From Callorhinus ursinus (taxonomy: Eukaryota > Chordata > Mammalia > Carnivora > Otariidae), in assembly GCF_003265705.1 (NCBI RefSeq), contig NW_020312859.1, forward strand, positions 4,482,380 to 4,546,379: 64,000 nt of DNA, in the 5' to 3' direction. Shown piece after piece: positions 34,966 to 45,969 of the stretch. Position 1 is the first letter of the stretch. The number at the start of each line of letters is the position of its first letter. Position numbers and translations under genes: made by a program. The notes under the pieces were generated by a model, which was not told the origin of the DNA, ran no database searches, and saw only the letters and a list, made by a program, of their open reading frames with translations.

Positions 34966-35523
34966 GGGCGGAGAAGAGGACTGGATGTGGATGTGGGGGG
35001 AAGAAACTCACTTGAGTGCAGGGCTTCTGTTGATCTGGGAATCAGGATGAGGTTCCAAACTGAGTCTGGAGAACAGGAGCTTTTGTTGGAAACTGGGACT
35101 AAAGCCCAGAGGGCCTAGAAGGGTAGGAAGGTAGACTCCCATATGATGGAGACGAAAGAGCCCAGTCCTCTTTTATGTATTTGCAAATGCCGTAAGTATT
35201 ACATCTAGAATAAGGAAACATCTTTTTAAAACTGTCATTGTTGGAGGTGCCTATTTTAGCTATTCACAGAGTCAAATATTACGGCATTCCTTGCAATACA
35301 CACACATTCATGCATGAGCACATAGAAGTATGTCCACACTCATGCACACCCACACCCCACAGTCTTCCTGAGAAGGTCAAGACCCAAGGCAGCATGAGTA
35401 GCAGCAGATGTTCTTGCAAACCCTGCAAGTTCTTTAAAATTAAATGCCTTATAATGCACACTGTGCATTATTATCTCTTTTACTTTGCTGGAAACCAGAT
35501 CGTTGATTCCCCTTCTCTACTGT
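34966..35523. other. Unassigned sequence
   Basis: No repeat or exon recognised. Confidence 0.35.
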
Positions 35524-35569
35524 TCTCTCCCTCCCTCCCTTCCTCCTTCCCTCTTTCTCCCTCCCTCTC
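35524..35569. repeat. TCCC/TTCC pyrimidine tract
   Basis: An imperfect CCCT and CCTT tetranucleotide tract, purely pyrimidine on the plus strand. Confidence 0.9.
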
Positions 35570-35817
35570 ATAAAGGCTGCATACTATTGAATGTAGGTCA
35601 TCAGGTCAGACTCAAACCCATTCACAACTGCCTCAACACTCTTGCCAACTTTTCCCTTTTTCCTGCTCTATTCTCCATGAGCAAATAGGGCATCTTTCTG
35701 AGAATGAGCATGTAAATTTCTTTGCATTTTTCACAAATATCTTGGTTGTGTGCTTGCTTCCAGTCTCTTGGGCTCAATTATCTGAAAATAGACCCTCATC
35801 TGTTTTAGCCTGGGCTT

Positions 35818-36240
35818 GGTTAGTTGCAAATAATTGAAACCTATTCCACCTGGCTTAATCAAGAGAGGAGGATTTGCTGGAAAGTTACAAGGATAACTCA
35901 CAAATCTCAAGTCAGCAAAGCTTCAGGGAACCAAAACCCACAACACAAACTGAGGCAGCAGCTGGCTCTGTCTGTCATCTTTCTCACTCCAGCCCTCTGC
36001 TGCTTCTGCTAACCTGCTTCATTCTCTGCCACCGATCACCTTTCTCTATTCTCCCATGACACCTTCAGGTGGCAGAAGATGCCATCCTAGCCCCTTACAG
36101 CAGTTCTTGACCTGATTAGAATCAGAATGACCCAATTCCAGATTCTCAGGACAGAGGATCTGATTGATCGGCCAGGTGTCCACCAGCTGTGACTGCGGAG
36201 GTGGATGGGAGGCTCTGGATAGCAAAGACATCCCCACTGC
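35818..36240 (+). mobile_element. Unclassified interspersed repeat, copy 2
   Basis: 'ccacctggcttaatcaagag' then 'ggatttgctggaaagttaca' and 'ctctgctgcttctgctaacc' follow the same repeat type as the copy at 32578, including a later 'ggatctgattgatcggccag'. The two share layout more than sequence. Confidence 0.4.
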
Positions 36241-36429
36241 CTGACCAGTCAAAAGCAGCAGTTACAAAATATTTTAAATATGATCCTAAAAAGTAGCACA
36301 GAGACAAGTCTGCTCCAATGGTTTTGGGCTTGTTCCAGTGATCTGCCTGCACAGTCTGGTGGTAAAGCCAACCATAAGAGTGACAGTGCCTAGGAATTGA
36401 ACATCCTTTCATCAAGCCAGGGCTGGGAG
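36241..36429. other. Unassigned stretch
   Basis: Nothing recognised. Confidence 0.3.
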
Positions 36430-36600
36430 CATCCATTAATAGCATGTGATCCTCACAGTAACACTACTAACCCCATTTCATAGGGGAGGGCTTGGGGCCT
36501 GCAGAGCATGGTGGCACATCCAGGTTCACACATGTGCATCGTCTGCAGAGGTGGTGTTTGAATCTAGCTCTGACTTGGTTCAGTCTTCCTCTGGTGCTCC
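36430..36600 (-). mobile_element. MIR SINE fragment, minus strand
   Basis: 'gatcctcacagtaacactac' and 'ctaaccccatttcatagggg' are antisense MIR, and 'gtttgaatctagctctgact' continues in order. Confidence 0.7.
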
Positions 36601-36654
36601 ATGCCTGCCTTTGCACACACAAGCGCATGTGTAGGGTGTGTGTGGTGTGTGTGT

Positions 36655-36790
36655 CCTCATCTGTAAAATGGTGGTTTAAAAAAATAACACTCATATTTTT
36701 CTTGTAGGCTTGTTTATTACAGTAATATAGTGAGATGGGTTGGGTAGAAGCATTTTGGAAACTACGGAATACCATATAAGTATTATTATC
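36655..36790 (+). mobile_element. MIR SINE fragment, plus strand
   Basis: 'gtcctcatctgtaaaatggt' is the sense MIR motif. It faces away from the antisense MIR just upstream, with a short TG-rich spacer between them. Confidence 0.6.
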
Positions 36791-37099
36791 TCTTTATCCA
36801 CTTATCTAGCCCCCACCACTCTGTTATGGTTTACATAAGCAATGGTTTGATTCCGCAGGACTTCCCTTGCATGTTGTTTTGTTAGGAGCTATTCACAAGG
36901 ATGATGGGCAGAGTGTGGGGAGGAAGGGGGCTAAATCAATAAGCCTCTGAGATGTTAAGTCTGCAGTAATGCATTAAGATGCCAACTCTACTAGAGTTTT
37001 CTTGCATTTTTTTTAAAGGTTGGCAATTTTTTTTTAACCATCTTAACACTTTTAGTTATTCCAAATTGAAATCTGAATGATCAAAACTACTGCTCCTGT
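36791..37099. other. Unassigned stretch
   Basis: No family or exon recognised. Confidence 0.35.
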
Positions 37100-37845
37100 A
37101 TTTCTGTCCTGGTAAAATGGAGATCCACCATCCACAAGCCAGAGCCCCAGGGGCATCTTGGACTCCACCCTCTTCCTCAAACCCCACATCCAACTGGCCA
37201 CTAAATGCCTATTCCCTCAGTATAGCTTCATCAGTTAAAAGCAATTCAAATCCCAGTCATTCCCAGACAACCCCACTGTTGTTGTCTTTGGTTCATCCTC
37301 AGGATCCCTACCAGTTTCCTAAGATGTACATTTGAGCATGTTGCTTCACCTGCTCAGATCCCCTCAGTGGCTCCCATTCTCTAAAGCCCAAGGGCTTAGT
37401 ATGACTCACAGGGCCCTGCCTTTCTCTTCTTGTGCCTGCACACATCACAGTGCTTGGCACGCCCTGAATGCACCACGAGCTTCCAGGTCCGGCCTTTGCA
37501 AGGACAATTCCTTCTGCAAAGATGCTCCCTCATCCTCTCTCTGCATTGTCCCATCGTCTTTATCCAACAGGTTGTGGCTCCTTGAGGGTGTGTTTCCTGC
37601 TGCAGTCAGAGAGGGGGTGAGTTCCATGCTTACCTGGCCTCCTCTCGGCTCCCCTAGTTTTGCAAATATCTTTACACTGTCCTTTCTCACAATACATAGC
37701 AGCGATTTAAATACCATCTCTCTCCAGACTGGAGCTCCTTGAGGGCAGAAATTACAGTAGCCATGCTTGTACCTCCTGGACTTAGCCCAGGGCCAGGCAA
37801 AAGATGCATTCTCAATAAAAATGATTTGAATAAATGAATCAGTCA
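37100..37845 (+). mobile_element. L2 LINE, about 750 bp, plus strand
   Basis: One of the longest L2 copies here. 'cagatcccctcagtggctcc', 'gactggagctccttgagggc' and the end 'ctcaataaaaatgatttgaa' with 'taaatgaat' occur in L2 order. The open frames of about 135 codons on both strands are accidental. Confidence 0.82.
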
Positions 37846-38090
37846 TCTGTGTCCATCTAAAATCATGTTTCCTTAGAAGAAACAGAAACGGTACTGAAGC
37901 CAGCCCCCTATGATTCTAATAGTGATGGCCCTGAATCAGGTGCTGGGAAAGTTTTGCTTTCAAAGTCAGTGCTCAGTTTTACTCCACATTGCTGTCTCTT
38001 TAATAAAGAAAAAAAAAAAAAACCATAATCCAGCCTTGGAAATGTGCATGATTCTGACTTGGGTTAAAGACAACACGGGATATCTTAGGG
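37846..38090. other. Unassigned sequence with an A tract
   Basis: It includes 'ctttaataaag' followed by about 14 A residues near 37990-38003. The AATAAA abuts the A run, which is not the spacing expected for a processed transcript tail. Confidence 0.4.
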
Positions 38091-38220
38091 CCACGTCAAA
38101 TGTTGACGTGGACAGCACTGATGGGTGCATTTCAAAGTGGACTGAGGCTATTTCTTGTCTTCCTGGAATACCATCTGGATTCAAATGTTAATGTTCAATC
38201 CAATTTGTTGCTAAGGCAAC
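38091..38220. promoter_or_regulatory. Candidate cis-regulatory cluster: bZIP palindrome, CCAAT, RFX X-box
   Basis: A perfect 9-bp inverted repeat around ATG (38091-38099 and 38103-38111) gives two divergent TGACGTGG-type sites, a core bound by ATF/XBP1 bZIP proteins. CCAAT lies at 38200-38204. The sequence at 38207-38220, read on the minus strand, is GTTGCC-TT-AGCAAC, a perfect fit to the RFX X-box GTNRCC-N(0-3)-RGYAAC. The DNA around it matches no repeat I know. Function is inferred from motifs only. Confidence 0.35.
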
Positions 38221-38529
38221 CAAGTTATAGGCCGTCTTCAATTTACAAAAGGTGATATTGCCAAAGTCATTTCATAAGCCAGATATTTGAAAAACACACT
38301 ACATTTTCCAGGGTGAAAAGTGTTATAAATGGTAGCTAGAACCTACAGAATTATATTTAACCCATATTGTTGCAGTGCTTGTGTAGGATGAGTCGGTAAA
38401 TATATCCTATGTCTCCTGGGTCACAGCAAGTCTCAAAGCCATCTGGTTGTACATCCGAGAGCTGGGGGAAAGGAGCCTCTCTCCAGGATTCCCCCAAACC
38501 ACCTCAGAATATCCTGTGTTTAGTCCAGA
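38221..38529. other. Unassigned unique sequence
   Basis: Non-repetitive DNA flanking the motif cluster. No exon seen. Confidence 0.4.
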
Positions 38530-38700
38530 TATTTAAAAACCTGGTTCAGCATCTGGATTACCTGGGAAGGATTTATTAAAAGATTCACTGGTTCAACTTT
38601 AGGCCAGTCCCATTAAAACCAGAATATTTAGTGGGCTCCAGGAAAATATACATATTTTTAAAGCCCTAGGTGATCCTGGTATAATTTCTGAATTTTTTTT
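38530..38700 (+). mobile_element. MER5-like hAT relic
   Basis: 'gcatctggattacctgggaa' and 'ccctaggtgatcctggtata' mark the two sides of a MER5-type element. The centre is diverged. Confidence 0.55.
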
Positions 38701-39080
38701 CCTCCCCTGCTTTGGTACTAGGAGGTGGCTTCTCATATTGCTACCCAAGGTCAAAGCTGTAGTTATGTGAGTAATGACCTCTGCGGGTACCATAGTTTCT
38801 ACTACCAAAGGATGATCTTGGATGTCCTTTGAAGGCACTGACACTAAACTAATCCTGATGCCTGGAGCAGCATTGCTGATGCTCACAGGGACAGGCTCTT
38901 CCATCCCTGCTAAAAGGGGATAACTGATAGCCTGAAAACAGGCCAGTGATGCCACAAGGACCAGCAAAGTTATCAGGATCGTGGGAATTCATTAAAAATA
39001 ACTACAATAGCTCCTTTTTTTCTCCCCTATTTTCCTTAGCCTAGGACTAAGGCATGAGTCCCTGGGGATCTGAATATAAG

Positions 39081-39122
39081 ACCCTGTGTGGGTATGAGTC
39101 TGGGGGGCACCCTGTGTGGGTA
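39081..39122. repeat. 14-bp direct repeat, period 28
   Basis: 'accctgtgtgggta' occurs exactly at 39081-39094 and 39109-39122. Confidence 0.9.
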
Positions 39123-39180
39123 ACTCCTCCCCAGATAGTAACCCATCACTGGATATAACATCATTGCTTTGACCATCTTC

Positions 39181-39222
39181 GTTCTTATAATAAGCTACAA
39201 TGTTCTTATAATAAGCTACAAT
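39181..39222. repeat. Perfect 21-bp tandem duplication
   Basis: A 21-base unit beginning 'gttcttataataag' is repeated back to back (39181-39201 and 39202-39222) with no mismatch. Confidence 0.95.
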
Positions 39223-39479
39223 GATGAGCCCACTATGTCTTTTATGCATAACAAAGCTCTGGTGGACCCACCTCACCCCCAGAAAGTCCCAGACAACTAA
39301 ATCCAAAGATGAACCTGAATTGAGTTCAAGAGAGAATCCTGAGAAGGCCTGTTGAGTTGGAGGAAAATTGAATAACTTGTTAGAGTTTATCCGTTAGATG
39401 ACCTCGTGCTCATGCACCTTTGTAATGTAACATTGTCGCTCTTCCCAGCAAGAAATGGAATCTAGTTTCCCTGCCTTCT

Positions 39480-39890
39480 CAAATCTGTGCTGACTGTATA
39501 ATTTTCTTTGACCAAGAGAATGTGGTAGTAAATACTGATGTGCAAATCTGGACACTAGGTCTTCAAAGGCCTCCCCTTGAAATGTCTATTCTCACCCCCT
39601 GAGGCCACCATTCTGTGAAGAAGCCCAGTCTGGGTCTTTTGGAGGATAAGAAATCAAATGAGGAGCATCAAAGTGTTCTAATCAGGAATCAGCCAGATTT
39701 AGGAGTGAGGACATCTTGGAATGTCCAGCCTCAGCTTAGCCTTTATATGAGGGACTACAGCCACATGAGTGATCCCAGTAAGCCCGGCAGAAAAACAGTC
39801 CAGAGTGTTAACTCACAGATTTATGGCAATGACAAATCATTGCTGTGTTAAGCCACTGACTATTGAAATACCAATAGATATCTGATACCC
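39480..39890 (+). mobile_element. Probable old MaLR-type LTR, plus strand
   Basis: 'tttgaccaagagaatgtggt' near the start, 'ttttggaggataagaaatc' in the middle and 'gctgtgttaagccactgac' near the end resemble an older MLT1 subfamily. Divergence is high, and the name is tentative. Confidence 0.5.
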
Positions 39891-39899
39891 TACTATTTT

Positions 39900-40320
39900 A
39901 TATAATATAAAAAATACATATATATGCAATTGAAAATGATCACATATGATTTCTCTGTGTTAAAGCTTGCAGGATGTTGATATTCAAATGGAGACATAAA
40001 CGTTTTTATTCTAGGTGATGCACAATTGGAATTCCACTGTACATGCTATTTTGCAACCTGCATTTTTTATGTAATAATACTCTCATCATTTTCATATCCC
40101 ATAAGTAATCTTCTACATCATTTAATGCCTACATAATACACCATCATTAAGATGTACATAATTTATTTAACCAGTTCCCATTACTGGATATTTTTCCACT
40201 GTTGTAATCAGAGCTGTGATGAAAGTCCTTGTGCATCAACCTTCCCGCACATAAACAATCGTTTCGTTAGCACATTTTGGGAGTAACTATTGCTTATTTT
40301 TGTCAATATAATAAGGGAAG
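39900..40320 (-). mobile_element. Ancient L1/HAL1-type fragment, minus strand
   Basis: 'gcctacataatacaccatca' and 'ccagttcccattactggata' match the relic class at 7436, followed by 'gtccttgtgcatcaacct'. Confidence 0.55.
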
Positions 40321-40677
40321 AAAATTTGACTAATTTTCTTCCATTTTACTAACCGTGAGGTTAATGAGATTTGCACTTAGCTTGCAGTGGGATTCTGCTG
40401 ACACGTACTCCCCTTTATGTACCTGGCACTTGGGAATATCGTCAGTTGTGATATAAAATGAGTTATGCATTCCTAAAAAAATCACTATGCTATGCAAAAT
40501 TGCACAATAAAAACCACAGGGATTAGTGAGAAAATGGGATTAGCAGTATACTCAAAAACTTTATCAGTAACAAACACAAACAAAAAAAGAACATAGGAAC
40601 CTAGTAAAAATAGTAGCACAGTTTTACACATTAAATGGTTACAAATACATGAATCCTACTGTAAATATGGTCTTTCT
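40321..40677. other. Unassigned AT-rich sequence
   Basis: Probably an old repeat, judging by its A-rich second half, but no family is recognised. Confidence 0.3.
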
Positions 40678-41790
40678 ATTAAGTTTTTATTTTAATCACC
40701 GGTGCTCATCATGACAAGTACACTCCCTAATCACCCATCACCTATTTCACCCATCCCCCACTGGTACCCATCAGTTTGTTCTTGATTTTTCTCTCTCTCT
40801 GTCTCCTCCCTTATTTTTCCTTTTGCTTCTTTCCTTTGTTTCTTAAATTACACATATGAGTGAAATCATATGGTATTTGTCTGACTTATTTAGAATTATA
40901 CTCTCTAGCTCTATCCACATCATTGCAAATGTCAAGATTTCATTCTTTTTGGTGGCTAAATAATATTCCATTGTGTATGTATGTATATACCACTTCTTCT
41001 TTATCCGTGCATCTATTGATGGATACTTGGACTGCTTCCATTTCCATATCTTGGCTATTGTAGATAATGCTGCTATAAACAGTGAGGTGTGTGTATCCCT
41101 TTGAATCAGCATTTTTGTATTCTTTGGGTAAACCCTGTAGTGTGATTGCTGGATTGTGTGATAGTTCTGTTTTTAACTTTCTGAGGACCCTCCGTACTGT
41201 CTTCCAGAGTGGCTGCCACAGTTTGCATTCCCACCAACAGTACAAGAGGGTTTCCTTTCTCCATATCCTCATCAGCATCTGTTGTTTCTTGTGTTTTTGA
41301 TTTTAGCCATTCTGACAGGTGTGGGGTGATATCTCATTTTGGTTTTGATTTGCATTTCCCTCATGATGAATGATGTGGAGCATCTTTTCAGTTGTCTGTT
41401 GGTCATCTGGATGTCTTGTTTAGAGAAATGTCTGTTTGTGTCTTCTGCCCATTTTTTAATTGGATGATTTGTTTTTTAGGTGTTGAGTTTTATAAGTTCT
41501 TTATATATTCTGGACACTAACCCTTTATCAGTTATGTCATTTGCAAATATCTTCTCCCATTCCATAGGTTGCCTTTTAGTTTTATTGATTATTTCCTTCC
41601 CCATGCAGGAGCTTTTTATTTTGATGTAGTCCCAATTAGTTTGTTTTTGCCTTTGTTTCCCTTGCCTCAGGAGACATATCCAGAGAGAAGTTGCTATGGC
41701 TGATGTCAGAGAAATTGCCGTCTGTATTCTTTTCTAGGATTTTTATGGTTCCAGGTCTCACATTTCGGTCTTTAATATAATTTGTCTTTA
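40678..41790 (-). mobile_element. Carnivoran L1, 5'-truncated, intermediate age, minus strand
   Basis: The 3' end ('atcaccggtgctcatcatga') differs from the young family at 3307 and resembles a broader carnivoran L1 3'UTR. Antisense ORF2 follows for about 800 bases. I could not find a convincing target duplication, so it is older than the three copies that have one. Confidence 0.85.
40843..41278 (-). pseudogene. L1 ORF2 C-terminal remnant, frameshifted
   Basis: Two overlapping minus-strand frames split the ORF2 C-terminus. The upstream frame (40940-41278) shows '[20 protein letters not shown]' and then loses the L1 frame. The other (40843-41112) shows '[20 protein letters not shown]' and 'TMEYYLATKKNEIL'. 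At least one indel separates them. Catalytic domains are absent from these frames, and the copy cannot encode a working protein. Confidence 0.88.
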
Positions 41791-43737
41791 TTTTGAAAAA
41801 GACTTGAAGTTTGCACATGGAAGTGAGCATCAGGTTGAAGCTTGTGAGTTATTATGAACTGAAGGGAGGAAGTTAGTCTGAAATGGAAGGAAAAGTTGGA
41901 ACACTAGATGTGGCTGATAACATGCAGTGAACTGAGGGAGCAGGCAGATACTTGAGGCGTGTGTGTGTGTGCATTTTGTGTATTCCTACATGATTCGGTT
42001 CCTTTGGGTGCAGTTTTCTGCATCACCTTGTGTTTCTCTTGTACGAAATGACACGTAATCAAAACTTATGTTCAAATTATTCCCTAATAGACAAGTTTGC
42101 ATTTTCAAAATAAACATCATAGTGGAACTGACTGTCCTGAGCTTGCCGTCTGTGTCGCCTTCAATCCTGCTCCATCTGCATCTGACCTCATGGAAGTTCT
42201 TCGAAGTTCTTGCATGTGGATGCTACCCCTTCCAAGTTTCCAGTGCCCATGCAAGCTTTTCCTGTTGTTATATTGTGAAGCTCCAAATCTCCGGGGATAT
42301 GGAGAGAACTAAACAGTTGCGATTATGTTGCAGTCTTTCCTAGGAACTAAATTTAGTTCCATCCGACTCTGTAGCCCCTCTTCTTCCTATGCCAAGCCAG
42401 GTGACTGTGGGTCATTGAAAAAAAAATTTTTTTAAGGTAAATGTGGGTTGAGATTTAAAAAAAAAAAAGCAAAAAACCGAAGTGGATTGTTTTTTGGAAA
42501 AAGCATCAGAAGAAAGATTAGTAAAGTAAATGCTCTCCACCAGAAGAAAATGTCAACCTCTGTTTTCTTAACAAAAACATACTATTTTACCTTTTTTGCT
42601 TGTGCTTGGTAAATGCGAACAGCCCTCACCTCTCAGGTCCTTGGCTGACTCACAGCTAGAACAGAGAGAAGGAACAAAGACATTTCATGCGAGGTCTGAG
42701 AAAAGGTAGGGGAAGAAATGTTTGTCTGTGTTAGAACTGAATGAGTTTAAGTAAAATTGTCTCCATTGGAATTAGCCAAAATGAAAGTGAGATGTGAGGG
42801 GAAATGGAACGCCTGCAGGGAACAAATTAACCATGAGCATGGGGAGGTGGCACCAGGTGTAAGTATGGGATAGAACCCTTGAGAGCTACTGGGAAGCAGG
42901 AGATGGTGTGGGGCCGGTGGGCAGAGCAGGACACAGCATGGTGAAGGCAGTGCACTCCACACTGGCCATCACCCAGTGTGGCAGGAAGAGAATAGGAGCC
43001 CAGTGAAGCCCTTGGCAACCTTGTTGACACATGCAGGGCATTCGACAGTGATAAGCTCTTCTACTGGGAGGAGCGTAGGCTGTCATCAGCAATGATCAAC
43101 ATGCTTATACACATTCAAATTCAGCCCAATTAAACTCTTGTTTTCAACATGTATGACTTGCTCAGTGATACCCAGGGGCAAGATTTAACAGGTTTCTTCT
43201 GCTTTACTGAATCAAATGAAACATCTCAACTTTCACCAGTGTGGCTGGAAGCTCATCTAAGCCAAATCATTGTTGCATTCGCCTCTTCCTAGCCTTTGGG
43301 ATTTTAAAAGAACTGCAGGCTGACCCACTCACTATAGGAATGTCCAAGAAGAGCCTCCAGTCTTTGGCCCTTTGGGTTGCCTCTGAGCTGTGAGTTGTCC
43401 AGGCTCAAGGTGCTCTGGATCCTTTGTTGATGGTGTCCACTCCCACCTTACCAAGCTCAGCAACCAGGAAGTTGACCAGGGCTTTAATTCCTGAGGCTGC
43501 TGAGCTTGGTGCTCAAAATGTCTCCATCCTAACATGTCTGTGTCTTTACAGTTAGCATAATCCTGCTGCAGCTTTCCCCACTGCTACACTTGTGTTCCAG
43601 GTCAGGCCATGCCCCTCTTCTGTTCTTACTGCAACACAAAGGCCCTTCCTCCCTCTCTTCAAGGTGTAGTTGAGAGATATTAAATAGAAGTATTTAATTC
43701 ATCTCTGTGTTGAAGGAGCTCAGAACTCACACTTAAA
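41791..43737. other. Long unassigned, mostly unique stretch
   Basis: About 2 kb with no convincing repeat or exon. The left part (41990-42330) is of balanced composition and looks non-repetitive. A/T tracts occur at 42418-42470. Confidence 0.4.
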
Positions 43738-43750
43738 AGGACGATTGCTT

Positions 43751-43950
43751 CTTCTTTTTTTTTTTAAGATTTTATTTATTTGACAGAGAGAGACACAGCG
43801 AGAGAGGGAACACAGCAGGGGGGTAATGGGAGAGGGAGAAGCAGGCTTCCTGCTGAGCAGGGAGCCCGATGCGGGACTCGATCCCAGGACTCTGGGATCA
43901 TGACCTGAGCTGAAGGCAGACGCTTAACGACTGAGCCACCGAGGCACCCC
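43751..43950 (-). mobile_element. CAN-SINE, minus strand
   Basis: Reverse-oriented copy: T-rich tail first, then 'ttttatttatttgacagaga', GA-rich sequence, 'gggactcgatcccaggactc' (B-box side) and 'ctgagccaccgaggcacccc' (head). A perfect 13-bp target duplication, 'aggacgattgctt', lies at 43738-43750 and 43951-43963. It is the only minus-strand SINE of this family here. Confidence 0.96.
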
Positions 43951-43963
43951 AGGACGATTGCTT

Positions 43964-44759
43964 TTAATTCTTATTTTAAAGAGTTCATAATTAACCCCTT
44001 CTCTTTTTCCTCCAAAAATCCTAAATACCTCTTTAATTTATCCATCTGATACCTCACTACATATTATCAATTTACTTCTAGTTGTGACCTTTAAAAGTGG
44101 GTATTATTCTTATTTTAAAAGCAATGGAAAGAGCTAATTTATTCAGGCTCAATTATAATGCACGAGTAAATCTAAATAACTAGTTTCTAACTCAGGCCTG
44201 ACTCCATAAGCTAGTTTCCTACTCCTACATAGCAGCTTCCTAATCAGTACTTCAGATAGCCCTTGCTCTTTGGTAAATTTTTTTTCCCTTGAAAACATCC
44301 TTTATTATCTTACACAGTTTACGAGTGTCAGGAATCTGAAAATGAGCTGAGTGGTTCTGGTTCACAGTCTAATGAGGTTGCAGTCCAGTTGTCAGCTGAC
44401 GCTGTATCATCTGAAGTCTTGACTGGGGCTAGAGGATCTGTGTCCAAGATGGCACACTCACATGACTGTTAGCAGAAGGCCTCAGTTCCTTACAACGTGG
44501 ACCTCTTCCATGATGTGGCACATGGCTTCCACCAAAGTGAAAGATGCAGGGAAGAGAGGGAGAAATCACAGTATATTTTATGACCCAGGCTTGGAGGCGG
44601 GAAGGGACCACACATGGGTCTGAATACCAGGAGATGGGGATCCCTGGGGTCCAACTTGGAGGCTGGCTTCCACAGGGCATTTACTTTGATTTTAGTACTA
44701 TGTGTATCTGCAACACCAGGGTGAAAAATGATTCCTGGTTTATACTTTTTTTAATGAAT
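43964..44759. other. Unassigned unique sequence
   Basis: No repeat or exon recognised. Confidence 0.4.
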
Positions 44760-44884
44760 TAATCAATCCATTTATATTTTCCATTAATTTTTCCAACTAG
44801 AGATGGAAATTTCTCTAATTAGAGATGTGGATAATTTCAGAGACACAACCCACCAATTAATTGCATTCCATCTTTAATTATGTG
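44760..44884. promoter_or_regulatory. Candidate homeodomain-site cluster in AT-rich unique DNA
   Basis: A perfect 14-bp palindrome, TCTCTAATTAGAGA (44812-44825), and a CAATTAATTG palindrome sit with further ATTAA and TTAATTA cores. Homeodomain proteins bind TAATTA-type sites, but such cores are common in AT-rich DNA, so this is a weak candidate. Confidence 0.2.
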
Positions 44885-45020
44885 TTGGTTCATTCATTAA
44901 CTCTTTATTGATCATCTCCCATGTGCTGGGCACTATACTAGTTACTTGGATACAATGAGAAGGGAAATAAATACTGTCCTTACCTTCCCAGAGTTGTCAA
45001 TTGAGTAGGGGAGAAAGTTA
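44885..45020 (-). mobile_element. L2 3' end, minus strand
   Basis: 'ttcattcattaactctttat' followed by 'catgtgctgggcactatact' is the reversed L2 terminus. Confidence 0.75.
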
Positions 45021-45124
45021 TATGAATAATTGCATAAATTGGTATATTACCACAAAATGTGATGAGTACTATGAAAACATGTATTATGGGGATCTAATTT
45101 AGTTTGAAAATCAGGAAGAGCCCT

Positions 45125-45345
45125 ATGGCAAGGATTTCTTGACTTCAGAACTATTGACATTTTGGACTGGATAATTCTTTTGTGGGGACTATCCTGTGCA
45201 TTGTAGGATGTTAACAGCATCCCTGGCCTCTATCTCCTAGATGCCCTCACCCCTCCCTAAGTTGTGAAAACCAAAAATGTCTAGATATTTCCAAATGTTT
45301 CCCAGGGGCAAAATATCCCCCAATTAAGAGCCACTGGTCTATAGG
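45125..45345 (+). mobile_element. hAT-type non-autonomous transposon (MER group)
   Basis: 'aactattgacattttggact', 'tgtgcattgtaggatgttaa' and 'ccaattaagagccactgg' follow a common mammalian MER element closely. The subfamily name is left open. Confidence 0.7.
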
Positions 45346-45969
45346 AAATTTCCAAATGAAAAGTATTAGGGAAAGGGGCATTTCAGGAAGAGGAGAGAAT
45401 ATGTTAGTGAGATTTTTGTTGACAGATGTTATCAAATAATATGAACCCCCCCAAAACAAAATCAAACAAAAAGCCCAGTTACCTAATTCTGATTCTGAAG
45501 TTTAAATTCAGATCAAACTCTTGTCTGGATAACTTGTTGGTGCCCCTTTAAACAGAAATTCACACCCTGTAGCCAGTCTGCTTGTGCTGAATAAGGTGTC
45601 TTCATATAATTGCTAAGGAAAAAACAGGTCTGGCCTGAAGCTCTCTTCCAAAACGTATTTTAACTTATTGAATCTCTGGGCTGGCTAAAGTTGTTTGGCC
45701 TTCAGCCTGCTGGTTTATATCACTGCCCGAAGCAGGGTATTATCACTGAGAAATACATGGCCTCACTTTTATTGGAAAGATATTTATAGGTACTGCTTAT
45801 ATCCTATATGAATATATTTAATGTGGAAAGAGTATATAACCAGGCTGGGTATAAAGTCAGATTACTTCCACCAAGACTTGCCTTATTTCAATTTTGAGCA
45901 GACAAGAATTAGCTTGTGTGCTTAGAATCCTGAAATCTTGAGTGAAAAGGGAACTTAGAGAATCTTATG
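45346..45969. other. Unassigned unique sequence, possibly constrained
   Basis: Non-repetitive DNA of moderate GC with no exon. It contains long stretches without simple repeats, and conservation would have to be tested. Confidence 0.35.

Larger units (their letters stand above)
38701..39475. other. Unassigned unique sequence
   Basis: No repeat family recognised. It contains two small direct duplications listed separately. Minus-strand frames of 104 and 122 codons show no known domain. Confidence 0.4.

Noticed and set aside
37985..38003. 'aataaag' directly followed by about 14 A, suggestive of a processed pseudogene tail
   Set aside because: The poly(A) signal normally lies 10-30 bases before the tail. 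The upstream text resembles no transcript I know, and I see no target duplication.
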